DNA of 64,000 nucleotides from Meloidogyne chitwoodi (GCA_015183035.1 JACZZP010000014.1:1054001-1118000); one strand, 5' to 3'; numbered from the stretch's first letter, positions 39,621 to 52,801 are shown. Notes: a model not told the origin generated them from the letters alone. Program-made: numbers and translations.

Positions 39621-40218
39621 CAAGGGACACTCTCGAACTGTAAGTATGAATTTCGAATTTTTTTTTGCACGAGCGTATAGAACAGGGTCGATAACCTATT
39701 GCCAATTTTTGGCTTTTTTGGCTAGGACTCCCAAACTAAAAAGTTATAGCCGTTCAAAGTTTCAGTTTTTGGGAGCGCTAGAGTATCTGGTAAAAGGAAA
39801 GAAAAGAAGAGAGCGACTTTCCTCCTTGTCTCTCTTTGCTTTTGCTTTCTCTGTTCTCTCTTTGCTTCCTTATAAGCGAAAATAGTGAGGTTAATGCGGA
39901 GAGAAGGTAGGCAGTCAGCCATCATTTTTCAATTTAAAAGAAGAGAAGGAAAAAAGGGTAAGCAGCGTGAAATGTTTAAAAATGGTCAAAAGCATAAGAG
40001 GTTATAAAAGGGTCTGCCTTGTCCTCTCTCTTCTTTTCCCTCTTTCTTCTCTTTACTCTAGCGCTCCCAAAAACTGAAACTTTGAACGGCTATAACTTTT
40101 TAGTTTGGGGGTCGCAGCCAAAAAAGCCAAAAATTGGCAATAGGTTATCGACCCTGCTCTATACGATCGTGCAAAAAAAATTTCGAAATTCATACTTACA
40201 GTTCGAGAGTGTCCCTTG
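39621..40218. mobile_element. Harbinger-like MITE with 165-bp inverted arms
   Basis: 598-bp element ending in inverted repeats that start CAAGGGACACTCTCGAACTG and extend about 165 bp inwards (39621-39785 and 40054-40218) with only a handful of differences. It is flanked by a 3-bp TAA duplication (39618-39620, 40219-40221), the TWA target typical of PIF/Harbinger. The middle is polypurine/polypyrimidine sequence with no transposase. It sits between the 149-aa gene and the SRA1-like gene. Confidence 0.85.
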
Positions 40219-40221
40219 TAA

Positions 40222-40575
40222 ATCAAAAAATGCACACAGCTCAAAGTAAATTGTGTAATAAAAAGCAATTAGAATATATCTTGAATATACTTATATATAA
40301 TAATATTTAAGAATAGGGTCGCACATATATTTAAAAATCCACAATTGTGAAATTTTTTAAATGGTTCCAATTGATTATCAAAACCTAGTATGGAATTAAA
40401 ATTGATGCGACCCCTGAATACAGACCAATAACTGGAAAAAAAGAAAATGTTTGATAGAAAATATTAGATCCTAAAGCAATATAAAATAATCATCCTGTTT
40501 GGCTTTAAGGTTCTTAGTCAAAGAAATATTTGGATATAGGTCTGTCATACATTTAATATTTTATAAGTTATTTAA
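40222..40575. other. 3' flank of the SRA1-like gene
   Basis: Non-coding spacer between the MITE and the SRA1-like stop codon. No feature recognised. Confidence 0.5.
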
Positions 40576-42951
40576 TCAATGACTCCTATTCCCGGCACTA
40601 TGTGATCTATTTGGGAATTGGGTTTTTCGTAATTCATAGATCAGCAACCGAATACCATGTGCCCAACCACCAAGAGAACAATCTTCTGTGTAGGTTACTA
40701 ACATTTGCTCAAAGAATTGCCCAGCCTCATCATAAACATGGCGATCAAGGGCTAAAAAAAAATATTTTTAAATAGCGTAATAAATTAAAAAAATACCATC
40801 AACGACGAAATTCAACTTTTTAAGGCAAGGTTCAGATATCTGACTAGACTGGACAAGATCAGAAAATTGATTAATTCGAAGCATAATTCCCTCACGCATT
40901 GGACCCTAAATTAAAAAATGCTAATAAATTTAACAAAAATAATTTTATTAGAAACCTGCTGTAGAAGAAGAGCAGCTTTTGTAAGAAAAGCTGCTAATTG
41001 AGCTCCACTAAGCGATACATCTCCGGCAGCTTTTATTGGCGTCCTTTAATTTGTATTAAATTAATTTTGTTAATTATTCAAAATTAGAAAAAACGGAAGA
41101 CACGCTAACAGCATTGCTTCACTATTGGTTATCAATGCACAAATGAGGAAAATTATAAATTATCTAATAAATACTGGTTGTAAAATTAATTACCTATAAT
41201 CAGTTGGAATCGGTTGTGTTGTTGGTCGGCATTGTGGAACAATATTTGGCGGTGAGAAAATCATTGGTTGCTGTCCAACTGACGGTGTTGTGGCTTCTTC
41301 CCCATTAAATAACGTAATAATACTTGGCATTTCAGAAACTGTTTGTTGTTGGTTTACTAAAGTTATTTGATTGTTCGGAATTGGGCGATAAAACGGTGAA
41401 CTTTGTGGGTGAGAATGAGAAAGAATCGCAGTAGCACTCAGATCCTGAAATAAAAAGGATTTTTTCTGTTAATGAAAAATAGCGAGTAATAATGACACTA
41501 AAAATATCCTTCTTTTCCTGAATAGTACTTTAACTTACAGCTGAGGGAATCGATTGAAGAAACGACGGCAAAGGTTGGGGTAAAATAGGAGCCATAGATG
41601 GTGGAGAATTAGCATTTAATTGTTGTATATTGAGTTGAGAATGTGGAGTAGGTAGAATAACAGGAGGAGGTATCGTCCCGAGAGAATTACCTGTAAATAA
41701 AGGAAATAATCCAAAAAAGTAATATTCAAAGGAGAAGAAAAAAAGTAATATTGTTTAATAGTTTGAAAGAGCAAAATAAAGAAAATTAAAATTAATAAAA
41801 AAATAAGGTAGGTATATTATTGGAAAATTTTAAAATTGGTTATAAAACAAATATAGAACATTATACGTAATGAGCGAAAAATATTTAATTATACGTTTAG
41901 CATTTGCAGTAGCTCAACAAAAAATTAACTCGAATATATTAACTTGGTGATGTTAATGAATTAGTCTGATAATGGAAAGAATCTAAAAAATTAATAACAA
42001 TTTTGCACCCTAAGCAATATTTTGAAATGTTATTTTATTTTTATGTTGAAAATAAGTAAAGACTAAATAAATCAAAGATTTAGGTTATTTTTTTGTAAAA
42101 TTGGCAATCATTCTTAATTGCGGTCCCGCCGAAAAAATCTATGAACTCAGATTTTGTTTAACATTTTATTTTATCTATGCTTTTTCGTTCATGGAGATGA
42201 TTTACGATTATTAATCGCCTATAATTCGGTCAATATTCAGTTCTGTAAAACGTGAGTGGTACCATCCGATTCAGATTGATGAGATAAATCAAATAGTATG
42301 TCTTTTTCGCTGAATTTTTTTCAAAAAATCAATACTTGATGAAAAATCATATATAAAATCGTGTTAGACAAAATCTGAGTTCAGACTCATGATCACCGTC
42401 CCAAACTACCCCTAGAAACATGTTTTCAGAACTTGGGCTGCGTTTATTTACAAAAAGTAAAAACAAAAAAGGTTTTAAACTGTAAAAATTTAATGAAATA
42501 TGTATGAATTTTTTGGATTAAGATAAAAAATTAAGTAAGGAATACCAGCAAAGTGTCCAATTGATGTTGAGTGTAATGGAGAATTTTCGGTTAAAAGAGA
42601 CCCGACAGAAGTTGGAGTGAAAGCTGAGCCTGGATGAGTTCCCAAGCCTTGCACAGATAATTCAGGCTTTGTAAGTTGTGGAAACGACCGTGATTGATGA
42701 AAATGATTTTGAGTGTTTGTAGGAGATAAACCTTTTTCTTGTGTGTTGGAAATAGAACTCTAAAAATAATTATGAAAGATCTAATAAAATTAAAATTATA
42801 CATGAATTGATGGATCTACAGGTCTTCTTAGTTTATGCAAATGAATCCGATTATTTAAACAAGGTTTAATTGCATTTGTAGGCGGGGGATCGTTCCACCC
42901 AGGTGCAGTCGAATTATTTTGATTATTTTCAACATTTAGCAAAGAAGACAT
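40576..42951 (-). CDS. SRA1-like protein (SRA1/Sec31 C-terminal domain)
   Basis: Predicted 379-aa protein. Exons in transcript order: 42951-42802, 42759-42546, 41690-41539, 41444-41194, 41043-40956, 40905-40797, 40751-40576, all in phase. The N-terminal STAPGWNDPPPTNA is the hallmark of SRA1 and of the Sec31 tail. A long Pro/Ser/Gln-rich disordered region follows, and the C-terminus is a helical bundle: LSGAQLAAFLTKAALLLQQG, MREGIMLRINQFSDLVQ, then GGWAHGIRLLIYELRKTQ, matching the SRA1 five-helix domain. No WD40 region is present, so this is not full-length Sec31. SRA1 in animals is a nuclear-receptor co-regulator; a role here is inferred. The 855-bp second intron contains a hairpin repeat. 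Confidence 0.78.
42143..42382. repeat. inverted repeat in SRA1-like intron
   Basis: GAACTCAGATTTTGTTT at 42143-42159 is mirrored by AGACAAAATCTGAGTTC at 42366-42382 (16 of 17 positions). The surrounding bases also show weak complementarity, suggesting a worn MITE. Ends and duplications could not be fixed. Confidence 0.45.
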
Positions 42952-43229
42952 GAACAAAAAGAAAATCTAAATTAAAAGTAAAAAATTGGATTCAAATATA
43001 GATTAAATTTTTAAAACCAAATTAAACTACTTATCATCGAACTTAAAGCTCAAGACGATTTTGCTGATTTGGAGGGTAGACAATAATTATTAATGAGCAG
43101 AGAGCAGAAAACAGAGAGAAAAGAGAAACATATGTGAAAAAGCGAGAAAGAGACAGCTGGATTAAATGTCATTTAATTTTAATTTTCTTATCAATATTTA
43201 AATATTTACTAAAATCTCAATGATCAATA

Positions 43230-43860
43230 TGAGCGTGTCGGGACAAATCACAATCTAGACTAGAGATCGGAATTTTGAAAAACCCGGGACCGGGAAACGG
43301 GAAATTTTAGAATGGAACGACCGGGAGGGAACCCGGACCGGGAAACTCGGGAATTCCCGCTTTTTTCCAGTTCCAAAAATCACCGGGTCCCGACCGGGAA
43401 AACCGGGAAAAATGACCGGGAATTGGAAATTTAATGACCGGCCGGGACCCGAACCGGGAAAACCGGGTATTCCCGATCCCGTTTTCATCCCGGTGACTCA
43501 AAAAAAGCCGGGAAAAAGGACCGGGAAACGGGATCGGGACCCGTTCCCGTTCCCGTTCCGATCTCTAATCTAGACATATCACAATCCGACCAAAACACCG
43601 TTCGACCAAAATACAGTCCAGACAAAATACAATCCGACCAAAACCGTTAAAAAATATTTTGTTTTTTGTTTCTTTTTGAATGTTGGTAAACATATTTTTC
43701 TGAAAACTTAAAATATCATTAAAACATTGAAAAATATGAAGAAACGCGTTTATTTTAATTTAATAAAAAAATCACTTAAAATTAAAATATTTTTTTAGAG
43801 GTGTATTGGTCGGATTGTATTTTGTCGGACTGTTTTTGCCCCTTACCCAATGTGAGCATG
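43230..43860. repeat. inverted-repeat element hosting the hAT MITE
   Basis: GACAAAATACAATCCGACCA at 43621-43640 is perfectly inverted at 43807-43826. Variants of the same word recur on the left side (CACAATCCGACCAAAA, TTCGACCAAAATACAGTCC). The word also appears to continue left of the hAT insertion (GGGACAAATCACAATC). This suggests an older repeat of about 0.3 kb into which the hAT-type element jumped. Boundaries are approximate. Confidence 0.5.
43261..43567. mobile_element. hAT-type MITE with GGGAC-rich interior
   Basis: 307-bp element with ends TAGAGATCGGAA ... TTCCGATCTCTA and a perfect 8-bp target duplication ATCTAGAC (43253-43260, 43568-43575), both typical of the hAT superfamily. The interior is an irregular array of CCGGGA/GGGACC/GGGAAA words and is by far the most GC-rich stretch of the window. 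It has no transposase. It lies in the divergent upstream region between the SRA1-like and DMXL genes. Confidence 0.85.
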
Positions 43861-44026
43861 ATGAACGATGTGTGAAAAATTTAGTATAAGAATATTTTAT
43901 AGAAAATTAGTAAAACAATCTTTCAGCTTTTATTTATTGTTTGGATATTTTTAGACTGTTTAATATTTTATTCTTAAAAAAAAATTCCAACATTCCTATT
44001 TTTACGAAATATATTCTTTCTTAAAA

Positions 44027-47000
44027 ATGGAAAGTAGCAACATAAATCAAATAACTATTGGAACTTTGAATTCAATTAATAATCCATATTCTATCGGAAG
44101 TATTGAAGGACTCAACTTTATAGTAAAATAATCTGTTTTTAATCATATTTTTATATATTTTAATTTTATGCTTGTGCAATTGGTTTTAATCTGCATATTT
44201 TAACTGAAAGATTCGAGGAAATCAATGTCATTCATTGTGATAACACTGGTGCTAGTGAAATTACTGCTGTTAGTTGTTGCTCTGAATCTGGAAAGGTTTT
44301 AACTTTTTTGAATTAAACTAAATTTATTTTTAGATTGCAATCTGTTTCGACAGGGATATTAGAATATTCGAACCAGTTCAAAGTGGGCAGAAAGTAAAAA
44401 TAAAATATTTAAAAAATTTAATAAATTGTTTTTAGCAGATTTTTCCATTCAGTTGGGCTGAAGCTCAACGTTGGAACATGGAAGATAAAATTGGCGGAGT
44501 TCATTGGGTTCTTGAAGGATTTCGTTTACTTCTTTCTGTTGGGACTGAACTTGTTCTTTATCAAGACAAAATTATTTCTTGTTCAGTTGGCATAACTAGG
44601 CCTATTTCTCAAAATAATGGAATTAAGTTTTGCTTGAATTCTGAAGAGGTGTGTTTATTATTATATATTTTTCGATTTTATTTTCAAGGAAATCAAATGG
44701 GAAGTAATTTGGAGAATAAAATTGGCTAACAAAGTTAAACATGTTCGTTTCTCTAATGATGGTACTTTATTTGCTACATGTGGTGCTCATGATCCTTTTG
44801 TAAAAATTTGGTATCAACTTAAAGGTTATTTTTGCTACTTTTATTTAAAAAATTTTCGTTTTAAGATTCGCATTCCTTTTCATTTATTTATTTACAACAC
44901 CCTTCCTCTGTTTGTGGCTTTGAGTGGAGACGTTCTGGAATATATCTAATGTCTCGTAAAATTGTCCATAATGCATTAATTACTTGGTGTGAAGATAATA
45001 CTGCAAGAATATGGAAAGAAGTTCAAAATAATGATTCTGTCCTCCACAACAATTTTTTTAATGTTATTCAACATGCAATTGTTCAACAGAACGGCCATTC
45101 TTCTGTTATTAAACCATCATCTAAACATACTTCACATCGCGTCTCCTTGCATATGCGAAAAGCAAAAGCAATGTTAATTCAAAAATTCACTCACCATCAG
45201 TAACTCATTTTACTTTTAAATTATTTAAAATAAAAAAATTATCAATATTTTTTGTTAATAATGTAATTTGCTAATGTCTTTATTAGAATTAATCGGCCAG
45301 TTTTTCTATTTAAAATGTGTTCATTTATATTTGACCACAATTTTTTAGAAACGATAAAAAGAGGATAACAATTCAAAATAATCACATTCCTGATTCAAAT
45401 AATCAAATTCGTCCTTCTACAATTTCTGATTTTTCTATTCCAAATTGTGCCTCAGGGAATAGTTTAGTTTTCTATTTGGTTGCAACTATTAACGCAGAAG
45501 GTATTTTTAATTTTTTTATAATATATTTTTTTAAGATTGTCTGCTTGTTCCTGCAATTAGTCGTCGCGTTTCTGTTAAAAATGATACTACAGGAAAAAAT
45601 CGAAATTCCAGACTATCTTTCTCAGTTCACTGGTTAAACAATAAAGATTATGACTTTGAAATGGGAACACAAAAGATTTTAGCAGAAGATTTTGTTGAAA
45701 GTGATTCTAGAGGTTCTCAATTTTTATAATTATTTAATATTTGTTTCAGATTTGTCTCCTTGTCAAATTGTTTCATTGCATTCCTCTAATAGCACTGCTG
45801 CTGTTGCTGCTGATTTCCTTACTCCACATTCTGGGAGCTTAACACATCCACTGACTTCTCCAAATTTGAGTAAAACGAATCAACAAGCCGTAGAATCAGT
45901 TTTCATTAATTTTTACTTTTATTATTTAATTTTACTATCTTTTAGAATGATCCAATGACTGCAAATGATGTAGCTCATAAGTTGGACAGACTTTTACGAC
46001 ATTGGGTTAAATCCTGTGATATTCTTTTTGCAATTCACCCGATGGATGGTAGCTTGTTAACATGGTAATTAAATTTTTGTCAACTTACAATTAGAAACCG
46101 AAGAAACTATCTTCTTACATTAGTGAACTTTTCTAATTGAGTAACCATTATATGTATTTTTTATTTTAGGACTCTTGAATGGCTTGATGATCATTGGAAA
46201 CAACCAACTGTTAGTTTTGCTTCACGAATTCCTGAAGCATTTCCTCTTTCTGATGCAATTTCTCTATCATCTCCTATGAATACTTTGCGTCCATCTCTTT
46301 TAATACTTTTTGAATATTCTCATAAAAGAAAATCTGATATTGATGAGCAAAATCAGACTCATGATTTTCAAAGTATGTTAAATTATTTTTAAAGCTACTT
46401 TAATCTTTTAAGTTTTTCTTGCTCGAAATAAATATATGGAAAAAAACAACGAGATTTATTTATTAACAAATCACCGCAATGGCACTTTAAATTTGTGGCG
46501 TATGCAAATCGATAATGCAAGTGAAAACGTTGTTCAACAGCAAAATATTCCAATTTCCGCTTCTGTTACAAACGTTGTACATGGATTTCGTTTAAGCAAA
46601 CCCTCGGAAGAATTAACAAAATTGGAAATCCACAAAAGTGAAGGACTTTTTGATGCTACTTGCTTATCTAATCGCCTTCTTCCTCAATATCATCCAACAC
46701 AACTCGTTGGAATGCTTAATGCTGGAAAAATTCAAAGAGTTCGTGCTATTCTCTTAAATGTCTTGTACGCTTTGCGAACAAATAAACAAGTTTTATAAAA
46801 TTTTATAAAAATTTCCTATTTAATTTTTAGGTTCGTAAATTATCTTCTGTACGACGTTATTCTTTTGGTCATCAATCTTCTATAATAAAACAACAAACAA
46901 TTGAAAATGATTTTGGGCCAACTATTCAACAAAGTCAAAATAGCATTTTGGCCCAACCTTCTTTTAACAACGTCAGTATGGAGAAAAATCAAATTGATTC

Positions 47001-50000
47001 AATTCCTTCTCTTCCTTTGTATTCTTTATTAATGGCTGATGATGTCTATGAGCAAGGACCAAATTCTCAGCGAATTTTCACAAGAAATTCTCTCGACAAA
47101 AAGGATGTCTTTATAATTTTTGTATTTTTATCATAAAATTTTTCTCTTTAAGGATTCAAATGTTTATGATTCACTTTTTGCTCGAAGTATTACTGAGGAA
47201 GAAAACTTTAAGTTTGATGAAGATGATTTTGAGTATCAATCAGATGAGGAGCGCAAAAATTCAATTAGTCGTAGTCGAAAATTTTCTATCGGAAGCTTAA
47301 ACGAAGCAAGCTTTTTGTTTCTAGCAAATACAGGTTCTCCACCAGCCTCTAAATTCACAACTAATCATGCAAGATATTTAACCGATATTCTTACACATAC
47401 TCATTTGCACGGTTATTATATTTAGTCTTATATTTTTACTCTTTCATTTTTAGGATTATCTAATACGGATCAAATGCATTTACTCGCTGTGGCTGACACA
47501 ATTAGCCATTTTTCCAGTTCTGCAGTTGATAGATTAGCAAATGCAAATGTTATGTTTCAACATCAAGAAGCAGTCAATGGTGAGAATGAACCAGCTACAT
47601 TTGCCTATACAAGCGGAATAGAAACGGTAGACGAATGCGGATTACGTTTCCTTATGGCTAAAAAGCAATTTGAATATTTACTTCGTTGTTTACCCCTTAA
47701 ACAGCGAAAGCAGCTTAAAACGAAGTTTTTTTTATAAAAAAAACTTATTAATGAATAAATACTTAAGTGGAATTTCATCTGCGTATATTATTTGGGCATT
47801 TCATTCTGATACAGAATCTGAATTGTTAAATTCAATTCCTTGTGTTCAGAGGCAGCAAGAAAATTGGGATGAACTGCGTTCTTATGGAGTTGCTTGGTGG
47901 TTAAGGAATGTTGCAACACTCCGAACTTGTATTGAACGAGTAGCTAAAAACACATTTCAGAAAGATCAAAACCCGTTGGATGCTGCTATATTTTATTTGG
48001 CTATGAGAAAAAAGAATGTTTTAACGCAACTTTTTAAAGTTTTAATTTTAAAAACTTAAAATATTTTCGTATTTAAAAATCTTATGTTAGACCGTCAATG
48101 ATACTCGAATGTATGAATTCTTTAGAGAAGACTTTACTCAAGAGAAATGGAAAAAAGCTTCACTTAAGAATGCATTCATTTTAATGAGCAAGCAACGTTT
48201 TCATGTAACATACTTTTAATGTTCAAATTATTTTCATTTTTTGTAGCATGCTGCAGCTTTTTTCCTTTTGGGTGGTTCTATTAAAGATGCACTTCAGGTT
48301 TTCAGTTTTATTTAATATGCATTAGTTTATACTAACAATTTTTTGAAGATAATCTTGGCTAGAATCCACGATTTGCAATTGGCTATGGTCATTTTACGTT
48401 TGTATCAAACTGAAGCTGAAGCACAACTTGAATTTATTACCGAACTTCTTTGTAAGGAAGTTCTGGGCTGTGAGGTAGATTACTTTAGACAGTTGATAAA
48501 TAATTACGAGAATGGAAAAGCTGTTGAGCCGATTACCTTTCCTAACGCACGAGGGTTTTTTCATTTTGTTATTTTTATATTTTTATTAATTTTAGGAATC
48601 CATTTGAGCGGTCAATGTCTCTTTGGATAATGAATGAATATGTTTTCTCTGCAGAAACATTTTTAGAAGAAGCGAATGATCTTAAACGGATTCAAGATCG
48701 AGAAATGAAAATAGAACGAATGAATAGCGACGATACTTTTGTATTTTTAGAATAATTTTTTAAAATATGATTTTAATTTAAGAGACATTTTGAACCATCA
48801 TTCCCGGATATATTTAATTTCTATTCCTTTTTGAGAAGACATCCACTTGTGGTAAAAATATTTTTGAAATTGTAAAATTTACTTTTGTAGATTCGTCAAA
48901 AGTTGGCCCGTTCGGGTATTGCAACTACAACAACAGAACATTTTCTTACTTGGACACGTAGAATTGGATCTAGGCTTAGCGATAGTGAAAAACGTCTTTA
49001 TTTGAGAACGGCAAACGCTCATTTGGATTCTGGTTGCCCACTCTTATCTCTTGATGTACTCACATCTTTACCAAAACAATTCGAACAGCAAAAGGATGAT
49101 AAAACAGAATTTGTAATAAAAGAAAGTTATCAAAATTCTTCTGATGAACAAGTTAAAATATTTGTATTAATTTTTTAGAATAATTTATTAAAAAATTTCA
49201 GATTGATTGGTCTTTGCCTGTTTTTTCTCAACATAATAAAAAAGAAGGACCATTTTTTATTGATTGTGAGCCAGTAGTTAATAAAAAGTCGTTTTCTCAA
49301 GATTTGCTCGCAAGGCAAAAAGCTTCCACTATAGATTGTTCTGCTGAATTACAACATTTAAAATTATTGTCTACATTAAGTATTATGACTGATGAACTTA
49401 CAACTTTAGCTAATGGTGATTATGAAATTCCTGGTGGCCAACTTCGTTTAAAACTTTATTGTTGGCTGGAAAGGGAATGTGAGGTATTGAAAAATATTTG
49501 CTATCCCGGAGAAAGTGAATATGAAATAAAAGAAGACGATGAAACCAGTCAAAGCTCTTCAAATATTATTAGTGATGAAGAGCCAACTAATTCGACGAAG
49601 ATAGATGAAGAATTGCCTCCTCTTCATGAAGCATTGAAACAAGACAGGATTGAATTAAAAGAACGTAAATCAAGTTCATTTAGACGTAGAATATGGTTAA
49701 AACGGCACCAGAAGATTCTACATTCCTTAGCTGCTTATTGTGCTTTACACGGCAGTCGAAATGTTCGTCTTGTTGCAGTGCAAATGGAGTTACTTTTACT
49801 ACTTATTGAGGCACAAAGAGATCAAAACGGTATAAAGAAAAATATATGTATTATAAAATATTATTTTTAGTGTCAGATGTTCGAACATTTCCCCTCCTTG
49901 TCTCATCACTTTCTCCTAATGTTAATTCACCAATTTCTCCACTTCGTTTCATGGTTGAACAATGCGCCTCATTGCTTTCTGCAATTAATCAATTTGATAA

Positions 50001-51945
50001 AATTCCTCAAATGGATACTGATACTTCAAAAGTATATCGTTTTATTTTCAAACTTTATTATAAACTTTTAGATCATGAAATTATTTTCACTTTGTCAAGG
50101 GCTTTCATTTTGCGTTTACCAATCCCTTTCCTATATAGAGTCTATAAATCCATGTCGATTATTGTCTCAAGCCTTTACTGGGTATTTTATAGTAATTAAT
50201 ATAAATTACTTATTTTCATTTTCAGTCCTCTAACACAACCTGTTCGAAGAGTTTCTATTTCAGTTGCTGCTGTTGAAGAAATGGACGTTCAGAGCCAACC
50301 ACAACATTGGCCTGGTGTGGATAGTTTGATTAAACTTTTGAACCGAGAACGCTTACTTGACGATTCACCTCCAAATTTGCGTCTTCTACTTGTTAAATTC
50401 TTTTCTACAATTTTTTTATCGACATTCCTTTACGCTTTCACTTTCTATGATTCACGACTCCTTTATCGACTAGCCGTCCATTCTATTAGTTCTCGCATGT
50501 TTGGTGAGGTTTTTGGCGGAGGTGGGGAGCATAGGCTAAAAAGTGCTGTTCCTGTACGTCCTCCACGTAATTTATTTTTTTAATTTAGAGCCAAGATTTA
50601 TTAATTTAGCACCAAGAATTGCAGAAAGAATAGAAAGTTGTGCGCAACCTCAACAACAAAATTCCAATCAAATTGAAGAGATAGCGTTGATGAGAGAAAA
50701 ATTGCATGCTAAGGTGAATATAAAGGAAATTTATTTTTAAGAACTTCGTAATAAAATTTTTTAAATTACTTTTAGGTATTCGCTCCATCAGTAAAGGCTA
50801 TAATTCATCAAAATTTGCCTTCCCAAATTCATCAAGGATCTTCAGAGCAAATAGTTCAGTTTTGGATTCCACCAAGAAAACACATTCTTCAATACTTTAC
50901 AAATAAGGTTTACTTAATTAAAGCATTTAAATAAAAAAATTTTTTTATAATAATAGGTTTTAAGCAACCAAATTGGAATAGTTCCAGATGCGATTTTTGA
51001 TGATTATGACTCTGATCAAGAATCGATAGAAGAACAAGAAGTGAATGAAGACACAGTAGATTATTTCAAATTTCAACAAAACGACCTGGATGAATTGTCT
51101 TTAAATAAAGAAAGAATTTTTTCGCATTGTTGTCATGATGGTTATGCATGGAACCTTATTCGTTTAGCTCTATTGAAACTCATAATTTCTAAACTAGAAT
51201 ACTTTGTCGAACTTGCTGGTTTTGACTTTAGAGGTTTGAAATAAAAGATTTTGGATATAATACTTGTGAAAATATTATAGAAGTTGCAAGAAAATTTCCT
51301 AAATTAGAACAATCAATTATGTGTCTTAATTTATGGGCTGCACAGATTGAGACAAAACTTGGAACAGATTTAGTTGAATGCCCTCCAGATTTTCTACCAA
51401 ATATGCATGTTCAAGTTTGTTTTTAATGAATTTTGATTTTTTGGGTTTAATTATTTAAGACGGGGCTGTTTTTGTATTTTTACAGGATATTGTCTTTTGA
51501 ATTTCATATTTTAAAGATAGTTGAGGCCAGTTTGGTGTTGATTGATTATGTTTAAATTTTTATATTAAGGAATTTTCTGACAGTGAACAGCAGCAAAATC
51601 ATGGAAAGCCAGTCGCCGGTAGTTCAACACTAACTAAATACCAAAACTTATTGTTAGAACATGGAAACACTCCATTTGAATATGATGAACCTGGTGTAAA
51701 ACCTGTTAGACGTCTTTGGATTCAACTTGTACATCAGGAGAGTTTAGTGCCCATCTTTATCCGATTTATTTTTGGCAAAGTATGTCATTATTTTTAATTT
51801 ATTTTTAATGACAACACATTTTCTAATTAAAAAGGAAAAGAACAAATCTTTGAGTTCATTTACTGATGGAAGTAATGAAAGTCATTATGGACGTCAAGCA
51901 ACATCTAAAAACATTATCTCACAATTTCTTAAGATATTAAATTGA
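44027..51945 (+). CDS. rbc-1: Rabconnectin-3 alpha / DMXL (Rav1 homologue)
   Basis: Very large WD40 and Rav1-domain protein (about 2,100 aa by estimate, about 25 short introns). DMXL/Rav1 proteins assemble and regulate the V-ATPase (RAVE-type complex) on endosomes and synaptic vesicles. Start 44027 (MESSNINQITIGTLNSINNP), stop 51943-51945. WD40-type exons include AICFDRDIRIFEP, VRFSNDGTLFATCGAHDPFV, and QHPSSVCGFEWRRSGIYLMS followed by LITWCEDNTARIWKE. The Rav1 core is unmistakable: GISSAYIIWAFHSDTE, WDELRSYGVAWWLRNVATLR, DAAIFYLAMRKKNVL and AAAFFLLGGSIKDALQIILA. The tail keeps RRLWIQLVHQESLVPIFIRF but stops 40 residues later without the usual C-terminal WD40 repeats. The first intron (44123-44169) has no AG acceptor. 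Confidence 0.93.
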
Positions 51946-52801
51946 TGCCTGTCACTTTTGCCCATAAATATCATTTTGTCATTGATATTGAAAAATTATT
52001 ACCTTTTTTAAAGATTTTTTTAGAATATCACTTGCGTATAAATTAAACCTCATAGATTAATTATATATTATGCACTTCACTTTCATACTAAAAATTTTTG
52101 AAGGTTTTTAAAATTCAATTTTTCAAATATTAAAAGAGTCTAATGTTTTCTACACAAATTTTCAGGGAAATCGAAATCCAGCTTATTAAAATTTCTCTAG
52201 CTGTTCAGTTTTTTATTCACTTCGACAGATTATTTATAAATTGTAAGACTCTAACATATAAAATATTCCACCTGGGCATGAACACACTCTCCTCCCATTT
52301 TATAAACACATATAAATAGATTAATTGTTTAACCTAGGAGAGATCAGTCTGAGAGAATTATTATTATTGTGAATTAAAATGTTATTTCCTATGAATTGTA
52401 TGTGAATTAAAGAATAGAATAAATATTGACAGCCGATCTTATTGATATACTTGGAGAGTAATAAGCCTTTGGAGGAAACTAAGGAAATAATTGAGTTGAC
52501 TAGATTTAGGAATTGCATTTCGCGCTGGCCACGCGAATTGTTATTTTCTATTTCCCCATCTACCCTTCCACTTTACTAAATGATTCATTTGCCATTTAAA
52601 TATTTCACTGATTTAAGTGAGCTTTATAATTAGCAAAATAGCATTTTTTACTTTTTGCAAAGGTATCGGTTGAATTACTTATGATAAATAAACAAAAAGA
52701 AAAATTAATTGATATTTATATAATTATTCTGTTTTATCAAAACTAACAATGTAATATGTATTTTAGGAAAAACTTAAATATTATGTTTAAGTAGCTCATA
52801 T
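51946..52801. other. convergent intergenic region
   Basis: Between the DMXL stop and the stop of the coiled-coil gene. I searched it in all plus frames for the missing DMXL C-terminal WD40 exons and found none. The ORF at 52321-52518 (minus) is not supported. Confidence 0.55.

Larger units (their letters stand above)
42952..44026. other. divergent upstream region, repeat-rich
   Basis: 1.07 kb between the start codons of the SRA1-like gene (minus) and the DMXL gene (plus). Over half of it is the two nested repeats annotated separately; the promoters of both genes must lie in the rest or in the repeats. Confidence 0.6.

Noticed and set aside
39646..40268. Several 65-80 aa frames on both strands with repeated segments
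   Set aside because: They are readings of the two inverted arms of the Harbinger-like MITE, which explains why the same peptide appears on opposite strands.
43255..43488. Open frame with repeated Gly-Phe-Pro/Gly-Pro units resembling collagen
   Set aside because: It is a translation of the CCGGGA-type array inside the hAT MITE; the frame begins and ends within the element and has no splice or signal context.
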